NCBI GenBank assembly: GCA_035315885.1
Contig: DATFXM010000174.1
Location: forward strand, 116,719 to 180,718
Length of the DNA: 64,000 bases
Source of the DNA: DATFXM01 sp035315885
GTDB lineage: Bacteria; Acidobacteriota; Blastocatellia; UBA7656
Direction of reading: 5' to 3'
Made by a program: the position numbers and the translations under genes. Positions 35,811 to 44,283 of the stretch are shown piece by piece. The notes under the pieces are model-generated. The model did not search any database. It was not told the DNA's origin and saw nothing but the letters and a program-made list of their open reading frames with translations. Position 1 is the first letter of the stretch; every line of letters starts with the position of its first letter.

Positions 35811-37225
35811 CAGTCCCCATAACTCTCCTGCACTGCGCGGGCCGGGACTCGAAATCGGGACACCCAGACAGCGATCAGCCAGATCAGACCTGGACTAGCA
35901 GACAGCGCACCCGCGACCGTCATGAGTACTCGCGGATGAAATCGTCCAACCAGCCAGCCAGCCGCGATAGTCGATAAGGCCATCGTAGCCCATTCCAGCG
36001 ATCGATCCGCGGTGAACACCCGCCCCCGATAGTCGTCGGGCAACACCCGCATCATCATCGTCTCCTGGACGCCAAACTCGGCTCCAAGCACCAGCCTGCT
36101 CGCGCATACAAACGCAGCCATGAACGCTACGGTTGGCATCGCACCGGCCGTCGCGAACAGCACTCCATGCAGCACCAAAGCCCAACCGATGAAGTGCGAC
36201 GCCCGGCTTTGCTCGCTCATCCACTGGCCTACACGGCGACTCAACAGCATTCCCAAGAACACTCCGGCTCCAGATGCCGCCAACAGTGTCGAGAACACAC
36301 CATCGCCCCGATCGCCTCCGCCGCTCGAAAAGACATGACCCGCAATTCGATCGAACAACACGTTGGTCATTCCTCCGCCGGTCGCCCAGGCGATGTTTAC
36401 CAGAATGAGCCCGCGCACAAACGGTGTAGCCCAGATGAAGCGAAGGCCCTCAACGATATCCGACCAGAAACGAGCGCCGCTGGTCATTGCAGGTTCTTCG
36501 CTTCCGCCTACGGGCACACCGCCGGCGGACTCCGCCGAGAGCGGATTCGAGTGCGACTGCTCCTTTTGAACATCAGATGCGAGCTGCAGTTCAGACGCCA
36601 GCTCTTCGGTGCGGCTCGCGGACATAGCCCGCCGCCGCATTAGCCGGCCGGGTATCGGAGCGATGAACAACGCAGAAGCTACGAACGATGCAGCGTTGGC
36701 GATAAACGCGACGTCGTAGCCGAACTGTACCGCGGTGATACCCCCCAACGCTGATCCCAGCGTGTACTGCAGGAACCTCGTCGAGAACATCAATACGTTT
36801 GCGGTCAACAGCTCGCGCCCGCTCACGAGGTTTGGAATAGCCGCGTTCTTTGCTGCTTCGAAGAACATCGTGACCGAAGACATCGAAGCGCTTGTAGCTA
36901 CGATCAGCCAAACCGCACCCGTCTTGCCTGCCACGATGAACACTAGTGCCAACGCTGCTCGGATCAGGTCGGTGTAAATCAAGAGCTTCTTTCGAGACCT
37001 TCGATCAGCGAGCACTCCGGCAATTGGTGCGACTAGGAGGAACGGGAGGAGCTTGGCCACCAGCAGGGCGGTGGTGGCCATCGCTGATCCGGAAAACATC
37101 CGAACCAGGCCGATTTCTGCCACAAAGGAAAACCATGTGCCCAACTCGCTGATCACCTGGCCGATCCAGAGCAAGCGGAAGCTCTTGTTTCGGCCGAGCA
37201 GCTCTCGATAGGTTGCCGAAGCCAT
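35810..37225 (-). CDS. MFS-family exporter (MFS_3-like)
   Basis: A 471-residue polytopic transporter with about 12 hydrophobic helices in two halves. FRLLWIGQVISELGTWF at the start of helix 1 and GVLADRRSRKKLLIYTD in the loop between helices 2 and 3 are the typical MFS_3 (macrolide/enterobactin-exporter-like) signatures. A charged cytosolic loop of about 60 residues joins the halves. It probably exports a small amphipathic compound; the substrate is unknown. Family similarity begins at ATG 37225. The open frame upstream to 37489 overlaps a possible attenuator and is more likely leader RNA. Confidence 0.85.
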   Translation of the reverse strand: MASATYRELLGRNKSFRLLWIGQVISELGTWFSFVAEIGLVRMFSGSAMATTALLVAKLLPFLLVAPIAGVLADRRSRKKLLIYTDLIRAALALVFIVAGKTGAVWLIVATSASMSSVTMFFEAAKNAAIPNLVSGRELLTANVLMFSTRFLQYTLGSALGGITAVQFGYDVAFIANAASFVASALFIAPIPGRLMRRRAMSASRTEELASELQLASDVQKEQSHSNPLSAESAGGVPVGGSEEPAMTSGARFWSDIVEGLRFIWATPFVRGLILVNIAWATGGGMTNVLFDRIAGHVFSSGGGDRGDGVFSTLLAASGAGVFLGMLLSRRVGQWMSEQSRASHFIGWALVLHGVLFATAGAMPTVAFMAAFVCASRLVLGAEFGVQETMMMRVLPDDYRGRVFTADRSLEWATMALSTIAAGWLVGRFHPRVLMTVAGALSASPGLIWLIAVWVSRFRVPARAVQESYGD

Positions 37226-37319
37226 TGTTAAACCCCAATTCGATCCGGGCAGCCGAGGGCACGAAGAAGAAATCGGCTGCAGTGTTATGAACCGTTCCGA
37301 CCTGGTTGGGCAAGCGCCC

Positions 37320-37379
37320 AAAAAACCGAAGGCCGCCAGCATCAGGATGACGCCGGCGGCCCGTCTTCGCTTGATGCTG
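37320..37379 (-). promoter_or_regulatory. possible transcription attenuator ahead of the MFS gene
   Basis: On the minus strand a 7-bp GC helix (37355-37361 with 37331-37337), extended by CGAA/TTCG (37366-37369 with 37327-37330), is followed by six T (37325-37320), which is a good intrinsic terminator. An upstream segment at 37372-37379 is perfectly complementary over 8 nt to 37337-37344 in the terminator loop. That pairing would compete with, or form a pseudoknot on, the terminator. It lies about 95 nt before the MFS start codon. Confidence 0.45.
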
Positions 37380-37633
37380 TAGGAACTGCTAAGGTCCGGT
37401 GCGAAGTGAGCGAGCCGCCAGGCATTGGATGATGGGCGTCTGAGTAGTATCGACGACCCACGGCATCGGACGGCCGCTCGTGCCCGCAAACATTAACTTT
37501 CGTCTTTGACTTCTAAAACTCATCAAGACCTATGCAGCTCTCAATAACCAGATTACGTTGTAATCGACTTGCAGCCTAGACCTGCGCCTCAGATCTAGAA
37601 CTCAATTCGCAGTTTGACTCTCTGTCTAACGAC

Positions 37634-37807
37634 GGTTTCAAGTTTCTAGTTTCGAGTTATTTGTTCCAGTCGATTCAGCTGACTTGATTCACTCGAAAAA
37701 CGGAATCAGAAACCGCTTCTGCTTTCTGACTATTTGTTCGCGTAGATTGAGGTGACTTGATCCATTAAAAAACGGAACCAGAAACCAGAAACTATGAACC
37801 AGAAACG
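37634..37807. repeat. repeat island with a duplicated ~57-bp unit
   Basis: TTTCAAGTTTCTAGTTTCGAG-like heptamers (37634-37660) are followed by two copies of a ~57-bp unit (37657-37713 and 37729-37786) about 75% identical. Each has a GTGACTTGAT-like core and ends in ACGGAANCAGAAACC, then further CAGAAAC units follow to 37807. It lies in the 606-bp gap between the MFS start and the rplM promoter. The rest of that gap (37380-37633) shows no gene I can support. Confidence 0.65.
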
Positions 37808-37831
37808 CCATGGTCCTTCGCCCGTATCGCC

Positions 37832-37860
37832 TTGACATTAAAGCACTCCTCTCGTATTCT
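37832..37860 (+). promoter_or_regulatory. sigma-70-type promoter of the rplM operon
   Basis: Consensus TTGACA (37832-37837) and TATTCT (37855-37860) lie exactly 17 bp apart. The predicted start near 37867 leaves a 35-nt leader with TTGGAG before ATG 37902. Confidence 0.75.
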
Positions 37861-37901
37861 TTCCGTTCGTCTTTGGCAGGAGTTTTTTGGAGATTCGCGT
37901 C

Positions 37902-38336
37902 ATGCAGACATATATTCCGAGTGGAAAGAACCTCGAAGCGCTTCGGCAGTGGTACATCATCGACGCTGAAGGGAAAGCGGTCGGCCGGCTCGCCAGCAAG
38001 GCCGCACGAATACTGATGGGTAAGAACAAACCCACCTACACCCCTTTTCTCGATGTCGGTGATCACGTGGTTATCATAAACGCTTCGAAGGCGGTGTTCA
38101 CCGGCAACAAGATGCGAGACAAGGTCTATCGCCATCATACCGGTTGGCCGGGCGGACTGAAGGAAGCCACCGCGGAAAAGGTAATGCAGCGGCACCCAGA
38201 GCGAATACTGGAATCGGCCATTAAAGGCATGCTTCCGAAAACAAAGTTGGGCCGCAAGATGGGCAAGAAGCTAAAGGTTTACATCGGTGCGGATCACCCG
38301 CACCAGGCGCAGCAGCCGCAGCCGTTTGACGTGTAG
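37902..38336 (+). CDS. rplM: 50S ribosomal protein L13
   Basis: Early-assembly protein of the large ribosomal subunit. The 144-residue protein shows WYIIDAEGKAVGRLAS, GKNKPTYTPFLDVGDHVVIINA and the signature KAVKGMLPKTKLGR-type segment near residue 110-125, here AIKGMLPKTKLGRKM. A TTG five codons upstream is in frame, but TTGGAG there is better read as the ribosome site for ATG 37902. rpsI follows 23 nt later, the standard L13-S9 pair. Confidence 0.98.
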   Translation: MQTYIPSGKNLEALRQWYIIDAEGKAVGRLASKAARILMGKNKPTYTPFLDVGDHVVIINASKAVFTGNKMRDKVYRHHTGWPGGLKEATAEKVMQRHPERILESAIKGMLPKTKLGRKMGKKLKVYIGADHPHQAQQPQPFDV

Positions 38337-38359
38337 CAAGCGATTTAAGGAGAGACAGC

Positions 38360-38755
38360 GTGGCGGAAGCGATTCAGAACTACGGAACCGGGCGGCGCAA
38401 GAGCGCTACTGCTCGCGTATTCATAAGGCCCGGCTCGGGCGAGATAACCGTCAACAAGCGGAAGTTTGATGAATACTTCCCGAACGAAACGCACCGGATG
38501 ATCATTCGGCAGCCGCTTCACCTGACCGATTCGGTCGGAAAGTTTGACGTACAGGTTAACGTTGATGGGGGCGGGATCGCCGGTCAGGCGGGCGCGGTGC
38601 GCCACGGCCTTACACGTGCATTGATCGAGCTGAATCCGGAGTTCAGACTGCGGCTGAAGAAGGCTGGGTTCGTGAGCCGAGATCCGCGCGCAAAAGAGCG
38701 CAAGAAGTACGGGCAGAAGGGTGCGCGCAAGCGCTTCCAGTTCTCGAAACGATAG
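38360..38755 (+). CDS. rpsI: 30S ribosomal protein S9
   Basis: Small-subunit head protein whose C-terminal Lys-Arg tail reaches the P-site tRNA. The 131 residues begin near YGTGRRKSATARVF, contain GGGIAGQAGAVRHGLTRAL, and end in the invariant KRFQFSKR. The start is GTG at 38360 with AAGGAGAG upstream. It is cotranscribed with rplM. The 147-bp gap to rpsB has no clear terminator. Confidence 0.98.
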   Translation: MAEAIQNYGTGRRKSATARVFIRPGSGEITVNKRKFDEYFPNETHRMIIRQPLHLTDSVGKFDVQVNVDGGGIAGQAGAVRHGLTRALIELNPEFRLRLKKAGFVSRDPRAKERKKYGQKGARKRFQFSKR

Positions 38756-38902
38756 CGTGAAACGATAGCATCCGATCGCTCGGCAACCTTTAGGCACAGC
38801 GATCGCAATACCATTGCCGGTTCTCGGGATTGGTTGTTCCAGCAGGGACTTGGAACGCGAGCCGGTGAGTACAAAAACCAATTAATCTAATCGGAGGTCT
38901 GA

Positions 38903-39880
38903 TTGGCTACTGTAACGATGAAAGAGCTGCTTGAGGCTGGCGTCCATTTCGGACACCAGGTCAGGCGGTGGAATCCGAAGATGAAGGAGTACATCTTCGG
39001 TGAACGCAACGGAATTTACATAATCGACCTGCAAAAAACGCAGCGTCTGTTCAAGGACGCGGTTAAGTTTGTCACCCAGGCTGCGATGGAGGGACGCTCA
39101 TTCCTGTTCGTAGGAACGAAGCGGCAGGCGCAGGATGCGGTCGAAGAGGAAGCAAAGCGCTCGGGACAGTACTTCGTCAACCAGCGGTGGCTGGGCGGGC
39201 TCCTTACCAACTTCCAGACGGTACAGAAATCCATTCAGCGCATGAAGGATATCGAGGCGATGCGCACCGACGGGCGCTTCGACGCGCTGACAAAGAAGGA
39301 GCGCCTCAAGCTGGAACGCGAGCACACCGCGCTTGAAAAGAATCTGGCCGGCATTCGAGATATGAAGACGCTGCCCGACGTCATCTTCATCATCGATTCC
39401 AACAAGGAAGAAATTGCGGTTCGAGAGGCGAACAAGCTTGGGATCACCACGGTTGCGATCGTGGACACGAACTGCAACCCTGACGGCATCGACTATATCG
39501 TACCGGGTAACGACGATGCGCTTCGCGCGGTGCGTCTGTTCGCCTCTAAGATGGCGGACGCGATCGTAGAGGGCCAGCAGATGTTGAAGGAGGGCGCCGC
39601 CGAACTTCCAGAGACTCCCGAGCCTGTCGAGGGTGTTCCAGCGGAGTCGGGCGAGTCGCAGCGGCAGGATCGCCGCGAGCGGCGGCCGAGAGGAGACAGG
39701 CGGGGTCAGAGACGGACTACGTATGTTCCTCCGGGAGCGCCGCCGATACCCGAGCCGGTTGCGGTCGCGACTGGTGCTCCGGAGCAGGGTTCGAGTCCAG
39801 CGGGGAGTGAAACGCGTGGCGCTACTGCCGAAGCCGCAGTCGAAGCGGCGGTTGGGGAGGCGGCCGAAGCCGGCGAGTAA
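38903..39880 (+). CDS. rpsB: 30S ribosomal protein S2 with long C-terminal extension
   Basis: The S2 core (about 1-225) is intact: ATVTMKELLEAGVHFGHQ, RRWNPKMKEYIFGERNGI, FVGTKRQAQDAV, QRWLGGLLTNF and the DTNCNPDGIDYIVPGNDDA signature. The protein then continues for about 100 residues rich in Glu, Pro, Ala, Gly and Arg, including an RRERRPRGDRRGQRR-like basic patch and an acidic Ala-rich end. The usual length is 230-260, so 325 is long. The start is TTG 38903 with GGAGGTCT upstream. tsf follows, as in most bacteria. Confidence 0.97.
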   Translation: MATVTMKELLEAGVHFGHQVRRWNPKMKEYIFGERNGIYIIDLQKTQRLFKDAVKFVTQAAMEGRSFLFVGTKRQAQDAVEEEAKRSGQYFVNQRWLGGLLTNFQTVQKSIQRMKDIEAMRTDGRFDALTKKERLKLEREHTALEKNLAGIRDMKTLPDVIFIIDSNKEEIAVREANKLGITTVAIVDTNCNPDGIDYIVPGNDDALRAVRLFASKMADAIVEGQQMLKEGAAELPETPEPVEGVPAESGESQRQDRRERRPRGDRRGQRRTTYVPPGAPPIPEPVAVATGAPEQGSSPAGSETRGATAEAAVEAAVGEAAEAGE

Positions 39881-39977
39881 CCAGAACCCTTCCATCTAAC
39901 CAGGTACCTTTTCCGCGCGGCCGAACCCTGGTGCCAGGCCGCGCGGATTCACGTTGAAAGAGGAGATTTCAGAAGTA

Positions 39978-40655
39978 ATGTCAAACAAAGCAATTTCAGC
40001 AGCCGACATCAAGGCCTTGAGGGAGAAGACGGGCGCGGGAATGATGGAGTGCAAGTCTGCGCTCACCGAGGCGGCGGGGGACGAGGAAAAAGCGATCGAG
40101 ATTCTGCGAAAGCGCGGCGTTGCAACGGCCACCAAGAAGGCCGGACGAATAGCGGCTGAAGGCCTCGTCAACTCTTATATTCACGCCGGCGGAAAAATCG
40201 GCGTGCTGTTGGAAGTGAACTGCGAAACCGATTTTGTTGCTCGCGGCGAGGAGTTCAGAACATTTGTCCACGACCTCGCGATGCACATAACCGCAGCAGA
40301 GCCGCGGTTCATCGAAAAGAATGAGGTGCCTCAAGAAGTGCTGGATAAGGAACGCGAAATCGCCCTCGAACAGGCGAAAGCCGATCCAAAGAACGCCAAT
40401 AAGCCCGCGCAGGTGCTGGAGAAGATCGTGGAAGGCAGACTGAGCAAGTTCTATCAGGAGGCCTGTCTGATGGAGCAACCATTTGTCAAAGACCAGAACA
40501 TCACGGTTGGGGATCTTGTCCGGGGAATGATGGCCAAGACCGGCGAAAACGTAAGAGTTCGACGGTTCACTCGCTACAAGATGGGCGAGGGATTGGAGAA
40601 GCGCTCGGCCGATCTTGCCGGAGAAGTTCAGGAGCTGCTAGGCGGCGGCCAGTAG
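39978..40655 (+). CDS. tsf: translation elongation factor Ts
   Basis: Guanine-nucleotide exchange factor for EF-Tu. The 225-residue protein shows the N-terminal UBA-like KALREKTGAGMMECKSALTE motif, the GRIAAEGLV segment, the CETDFVARGEEF core signature and the DQNITVGDLV region. Length is at the short end, as in many bacteria with one core subdomain. ATG 39978 fits the family start; an in-frame TTG 8 codons upstream is less likely. A strong terminator follows directly. Confidence 0.97.
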   Translation: MSNKAISAADIKALREKTGAGMMECKSALTEAAGDEEKAIEILRKRGVATATKKAGRIAAEGLVNSYIHAGGKIGVLLEVNCETDFVARGEEFRTFVHDLAMHITAAEPRFIEKNEVPQEVLDKEREIALEQAKADPKNANKPAQVLEKIVEGRLSKFYQEACLMEQPFVKDQNITVGDLVRGMMAKTGENVRVRRFTRYKMGEGLEKRSADLAGEVQELLGGGQ

Positions 40656-40660
40656 TTGAC

Positions 40661-40687
40661 AAAAAGCCTCTCTCGCGAGAGGCTTTT
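40661..40687 (+). terminator. intrinsic terminator after tsf
   Basis: Twelve paired bases (40661-40672 with 40677-40688), a 4-nt TCGC loop and an A-run/T-run flank form a strong rho-independent terminator five bases after the tsf stop. It separates the ribosomal operon from pyrH. Confidence 0.92.
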
Positions 40688-40810
40688 TTGCGCGCCGCGG
40701 TTTGTACAATCTTCTGCGGTTATCGCAATCACTAACATCGTTCGATCGAAATACCGGATCGCGCGACGAGCACGGTACGAGAACACCTCAGAATCAAAAG
40801 CGGGTTACAG

Positions 40811-41554
40811 TTGGCGATCTATAAACGCATTCTGCTGAAGCTGTCGGGAGAGGCGCTGATGGGCGATCAGGGCTACGGGATCGATCCCGCAACCATCACC
40901 CGCATCGCCGAAGAAGTTAGCGATGTCCACTCACTCGACGTCGAAGTCTGCATCGTAGTCGGCGGAGGGAACATATTCCGAGGCGTCGCGCTCGCTTCAA
41001 AAGGAATGGACCGAGCCTCCGCCGATTCAATGGGAATGCTGGCCACTACGATCAACGCGCTGGCGCTGCAGGACGCTCTTGAAAAAATAGGCGTGTTCAC
41101 CCGGGTGATGTCTGCCATTGAAATGAACAAGATCGCCGAACCGTTCATTCGACGGCGCGCAATACGCCATCTCGAGAAGGGACGAGTGGTGATTCTGGCG
41201 GCCGGCACCGGAAACCCGTTCTTCACCACCGACTCGGCCGCGGCTTTGCGCGCTCTCGAGATAAAAGCAGACGCAATTCTCAAGGCTACGAAGGTGGACG
41301 GCGTTTTCGACTCCGACCCGGTGAACAACCCGTCGGCAAAGATGTTCGATCAAATCAGCTACTTCGATGTGATCCAGCGCGACCTCAAAGTGATGGACAC
41401 TTCGGCGATCAGCCTCTGCCGCGAACAAGGCATCCCGATCCACGTGTTCAATCTCAATCGACCCGGTAATATCGCTCGCGTCGTCAATGGGGAGAAAGTC
41501 GGAACAGTAGTGTCCGACGGGAAGGAGAAAGCGGGTACATCTGCCGCGGAGTGA
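40811..41554 (+). CDS. pyrH: UMP kinase
   Basis: Hexameric amino-acid-kinase-fold enzyme making UDP from UMP, allosterically controlled by GTP and UTP in relatives. The 247 residues carry KRILLKLSGEAL, CIVVGGGNIFRG, DSMGMLATTINALALQ, AAGTGNPFFTTDSAAALRA and KVDGVFDSDP. The start is TTG at 40811 without a strong ribosome site. It sits between tsf and frr, the common rpsB-tsf-pyrH-frr order, and the next gene begins 5 nt after its stop. Confidence 0.97.
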   Translation: MAIYKRILLKLSGEALMGDQGYGIDPATITRIAEEVSDVHSLDVEVCIVVGGGNIFRGVALASKGMDRASADSMGMLATTINALALQDALEKIGVFTRVMSAIEMNKIAEPFIRRRAIRHLEKGRVVILAAGTGNPFFTTDSAAALRALEIKADAILKATKVDGVFDSDPVNNPSAKMFDQISYFDVIQRDLKVMDTSAISLCREQGIPIHVFNLNRPGNIARVVNGEKVGTVVSDGKEKAGTSAAE

Positions 41555-41559
41555 GCTGA

Positions 41560-42120
41560 ATGGATATCAAAGAAATCGTAAACGATGCCCGACGCCGAAT
41601 GGACAGCGCCGTCGATGACTCCAGAAAGAAGTTAGCCGCCGTCCGCACCGGCCGCGCATCGGTTAACCTGCTGGACCAGGTGACCGTGGACTATTACGGG
41701 ACCCAGATGCCTTTGAATCAGGTAGCCACGATTCATGCGCCTGAGCCTACAATGCTCACGGTTCAGCCTTTCGATCCGTCACAGCTTGCAAATATCGAGA
41801 AGTTCATCCGCGCGTCGGAGCTCGGTCTCAACCCTTCGAACGACGGCAAAATCATAAGAGTGCCGATCCCTCCGCTCACCGAAGAGCGGCGCAAACAGAT
41901 GGTGAAGGTGGTCCACGAAATCGCCGAAGAACATCGCACTGCAATTCGAAATGTCCGCCGCGACGCCAACGATTCTTTGAAGAAGCTGCTTAAAGACAAA
42001 ACGATTTCAGAAGATTCCGAGAAGGACGGGCTCGATCAGGTACAGAAGCTCACCGATCAACACATAGAGCGGATCAACGAATTCGCCGAACACAAAGAAA
42101 AAGAAGTCATGACGGTTTAG
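41560..42120 (+). CDS. frr: ribosome recycling factor
   Basis: Splits post-termination ribosomes together with EF-G. The 186-residue protein has the tRNA-mimic layout with AVRTGRAS near residue 27, the hinge VDYYGTQMPLNQVA, the RVPIPPLTEERRKQMVK signature and a charged C-terminal helix. ATG 41560 lies 5 nt after pyrH, so the two are coupled. Its 3' end overlaps the convergent tsaE gene by 14 bases. Confidence 0.98.
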   Translation: MDIKEIVNDARRRMDSAVDDSRKKLAAVRTGRASVNLLDQVTVDYYGTQMPLNQVATIHAPEPTMLTVQPFDPSQLANIEKFIRASELGLNPSNDGKIIRVPIPPLTEERRKQMVKVVHEIAEEHRTAIRNVRRDANDSLKKLLKDKTISEDSEKDGLDQVQKLTDQHIERINEFAEHKEKEVMTV

Positions 42121-42574
42121 GCCGACTGATCCTTATTTCGCGTTCCTGCTCCGAGACCCACACGATTTCTACTTCAGTCGCATTTGGCGGGACATACGCA
42201 AGGCGCTCGGCCCACTCGATCGCCACGATCGCGTCGCCGCGCTCCAGGATCTCTTCCAATCCCAGCTCCGGCAACCCGTAGTCTAGACGATACAGATCCA
42301 CGTGATAAAGCCGCGTTCTTCCGTGGTACTCGTTTATCAGAGCAAACGTAGGGCTGGTCACGTCTCGCGGGTCTATGCCAACCCCGCCGGCGAGACCTTT
42401 TACAAGTAGCGTCTTCCCCGCGCCCAGCTCGCCTTTTAGCAACAACACAGATCCGGGGGAAAGTTGTTGCGACATTCGAACGCCGAGCTGGAACGTTTCT
42501 TCCGGGGAGCGGCTTAGGATGACCTCAGCAGGCGCAGCGCGTGGCGGATCGTGAACGTCGGATTCGGATGTCAC
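42107..42574 (-). CDS. tsaE: tRNA t6A biosynthesis ATPase TsaE
   Basis: Small P-loop ATPase that works with TsaB and TsaD to make N6-threonylcarbamoyladenosine in tRNA. The 155-residue protein has Walker A GELGAGKTLLVKG, TSPTFALINEY, the YHVDLYRL strand and IEWAERL with the family Glu-Trp. GTG start at 42574, with AGAGG upstream. It begins 6 nt after the nnrDE stop, an arrangement seen in many bacteria. The last 14 bases overlap frr on the other strand. Confidence 0.95.
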   Translation of the reverse strand: MTSESDVHDPPRAAPAEVILSRSPEETFQLGVRMSQQLSPGSVLLLKGELGAGKTLLVKGLAGGVGIDPRDVTSPTFALINEYHGRTRLYHVDLYRLDYGLPELGLEEILERGDAIVAIEWAERLAYVPPNATEVEIVWVSEQEREIRISRPKPS

Positions 42575-42580
42575 TCGGTC

Positions 42581-44194
42581 TTACCTCTGCAATCTCTCTC
42601 TGCTTCCGCCGGCCTCAATGAACGCCTGACCAAGCGAGGCTATGACATCCGAAGCAATCATCGCCCGAGTCCCAAGTCGAGCCGCTGCGATGTCGCCCGC
42701 GAGTCCATGCAGGTAGACCGCCGCGATCGCGGCCCCAAGCGGATCATGCAATGCCTGCGCTAACAAACCCGCGATGATTCCAGTCAGCACATCGCCAGTC
42801 CCACCGGTCGCAAGCCCCGGATTCCCGGTAGGGTTTACATAAATCTCACCATCCCACGAGGCGATCAGCGTGCGTTGACCCTTCACCACGAGAACTACTC
42901 GATGCGTCGTTGCAAATTCACGCGCGATCTCCAGCCGGTAGCGCAGGACTTCGGCGATGCTCTTTTCAGCCACCAGCCTCGCCATCTCTCCCGGATGAGG
43001 TGTCAGTATGAGCGGAAGCGAACGGCTGCCCATCAAGCCATCGGGCCAGGGAGCCAGCGCGTTCAATGCGTCCGCATCCAGCACCGTTGGCCGTTGTCTC
43101 CCCTCGACCAGCGTCCGCACAAACTCGCGCGTTGATGGTTCAGTCGAGCCCAGTCCCGGACCGACGGCGATTACATCGCGCGCTTCAGACAACTCCAGGG
43201 CATACTCCAGCGCCTCCGACGAAATGCACCCGCCCGAAGTCTCCTCCAGGGGTTCGGTCATGCATTCGGGAATGGCGCGTGCCGCCACGACCGGCTGAGC
43301 CGACCGGGCGGTCGCAATTGTAACCAGCCCCGCCCCCGCGCGCAGTGCCGCTTCACCAGCCAGGCAGGCGGCGCCAGTCTTACCTCGAGATCCAGCGACA
43401 ACCAGGACCTTACCGGCGTCTCCTTTGTTAGAGTCAGGCTCACGCCTCGAAGCTTCGAGCCACGACTGGATCATCGGAGGTTCCACGAATGTGAGCCGCG
43501 AGCCTGAGGCGGCGATCAACTCATCGGGCGATCCGATCGAGGCGATTACCAGTTCTCCGTTCAGGTTCGATGCCGGCGGCAGGATGTTTCCAATCTTCGG
43601 CGCAGTGAACGTAACCGTTAGATCGGCCTGGACTGCGCTGCCGATCAATTCTCCTGAGTCGGAAGGGATTCCCGAAGGAATATCCACGGAGACTACGGGA
43701 ATGCCCGGTCGCAATCGGTTCACGAGGTCGATTGCAGCTTCGTAGAGTCCCGCTGCAGGCCTGGCCAGGCCGGTCCCGAAGAGCGCATCAATGCAGATTG
43801 CCGGCGAGAGGCGTCCGGCTTCGGTGTTTAGCTGAGCTTCAGTTTGTATTTCTGATAGAGAAAAGCTGTCGGGGGCACTCGCAGCAAGTGCGCGTGCTTT
43901 GTCAAAGTTTGTGCGGGCATCGCCCCCGGTATCCGTGACGCTGCCGATCAGGAGCACCGAGACTCTAGCGCCGCCGTTGTGAAGTAGCCTTGCTATGGCT
44001 GCGCCGTCGCCGCCGTTGTTGCCTTTACCGCAGAACACGAGGACTTGCTTGCCGGAAAAGGGCCCCAGGCGTTCGCCAATCGCTCGGACCACGGAGGCCG
44101 CAGCGTTCTCCATCAACTTAATACCGGGTACGCCGAACCGCTCGGTGGTTAGCCGGTCAATCTCGCGCATCTCCGCGGCGTTTAGCACCCTCAT
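42581..44194 (-). CDS. nnrDE: bifunctional NAD(P)H-hydrate epimerase/ADP-dependent dehydratase
   Basis: Repairs hydrated NADH and NADPH. The N-terminal YjeF_N epimerase domain (about 1-210) shows KLMENAA, FCGKGNNGGDG and VDIPSGIPSD. The C-terminal ribokinase-like dehydratase domain (about 225-535) shows GDAGKVLVVAGSRGKTGA, LTPHPGEMARL, KGQRTLI and the GNPGLATGGTGDVL signature. ATG 44194 gives the family N-terminus (MRVLNAAEMREID). The frame is open upstream to 44287, overlapping the preceding gene. It runs with tsaE downstream. Confidence 0.95.
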   Translation of the reverse strand: MRVLNAAEMREIDRLTTERFGVPGIKLMENAAASVVRAIGERLGPFSGKQVLVFCGKGNNGGDGAAIARLLHNGGARVSVLLIGSVTDTGGDARTNFDKARALAASAPDSFSLSEIQTEAQLNTEAGRLSPAICIDALFGTGLARPAAGLYEAAIDLVNRLRPGIPVVSVDIPSGIPSDSGELIGSAVQADLTVTFTAPKIGNILPPASNLNGELVIASIGSPDELIAASGSRLTFVEPPMIQSWLEASRREPDSNKGDAGKVLVVAGSRGKTGAACLAGEAALRAGAGLVTIATARSAQPVVAARAIPECMTEPLEETSGGCISSEALEYALELSEARDVIAVGPGLGSTEPSTREFVRTLVEGRQRPTVLDADALNALAPWPDGLMGSRSLPLILTPHPGEMARLVAEKSIAEVLRYRLEIAREFATTHRVVLVVKGQRTLIASWDGEIYVNPTGNPGLATGGTGDVLTGIIAGLLAQALHDPLGAAIAAVYLHGLAGDIAAARLGTRAMIASDVIASLGQAFIEAGGSRERLQR

Positions 44195-44283
44195 AGCCGC
44201 GATGATAGGTGACCCATTCGACCGCAGTCCAGCTTCCGTTAGAGCGGCTGCAGCCAATCGGCGTGATGAAACAGCAAAAGGGG

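Noticed and set aside
37226..37489. N-terminal extension of the MFS protein (88 extra codons)
   Set aside because: The extra residues do not look like a transporter and the DNA carries a terminator-like hairpin. ATG 37225 matches the family start.
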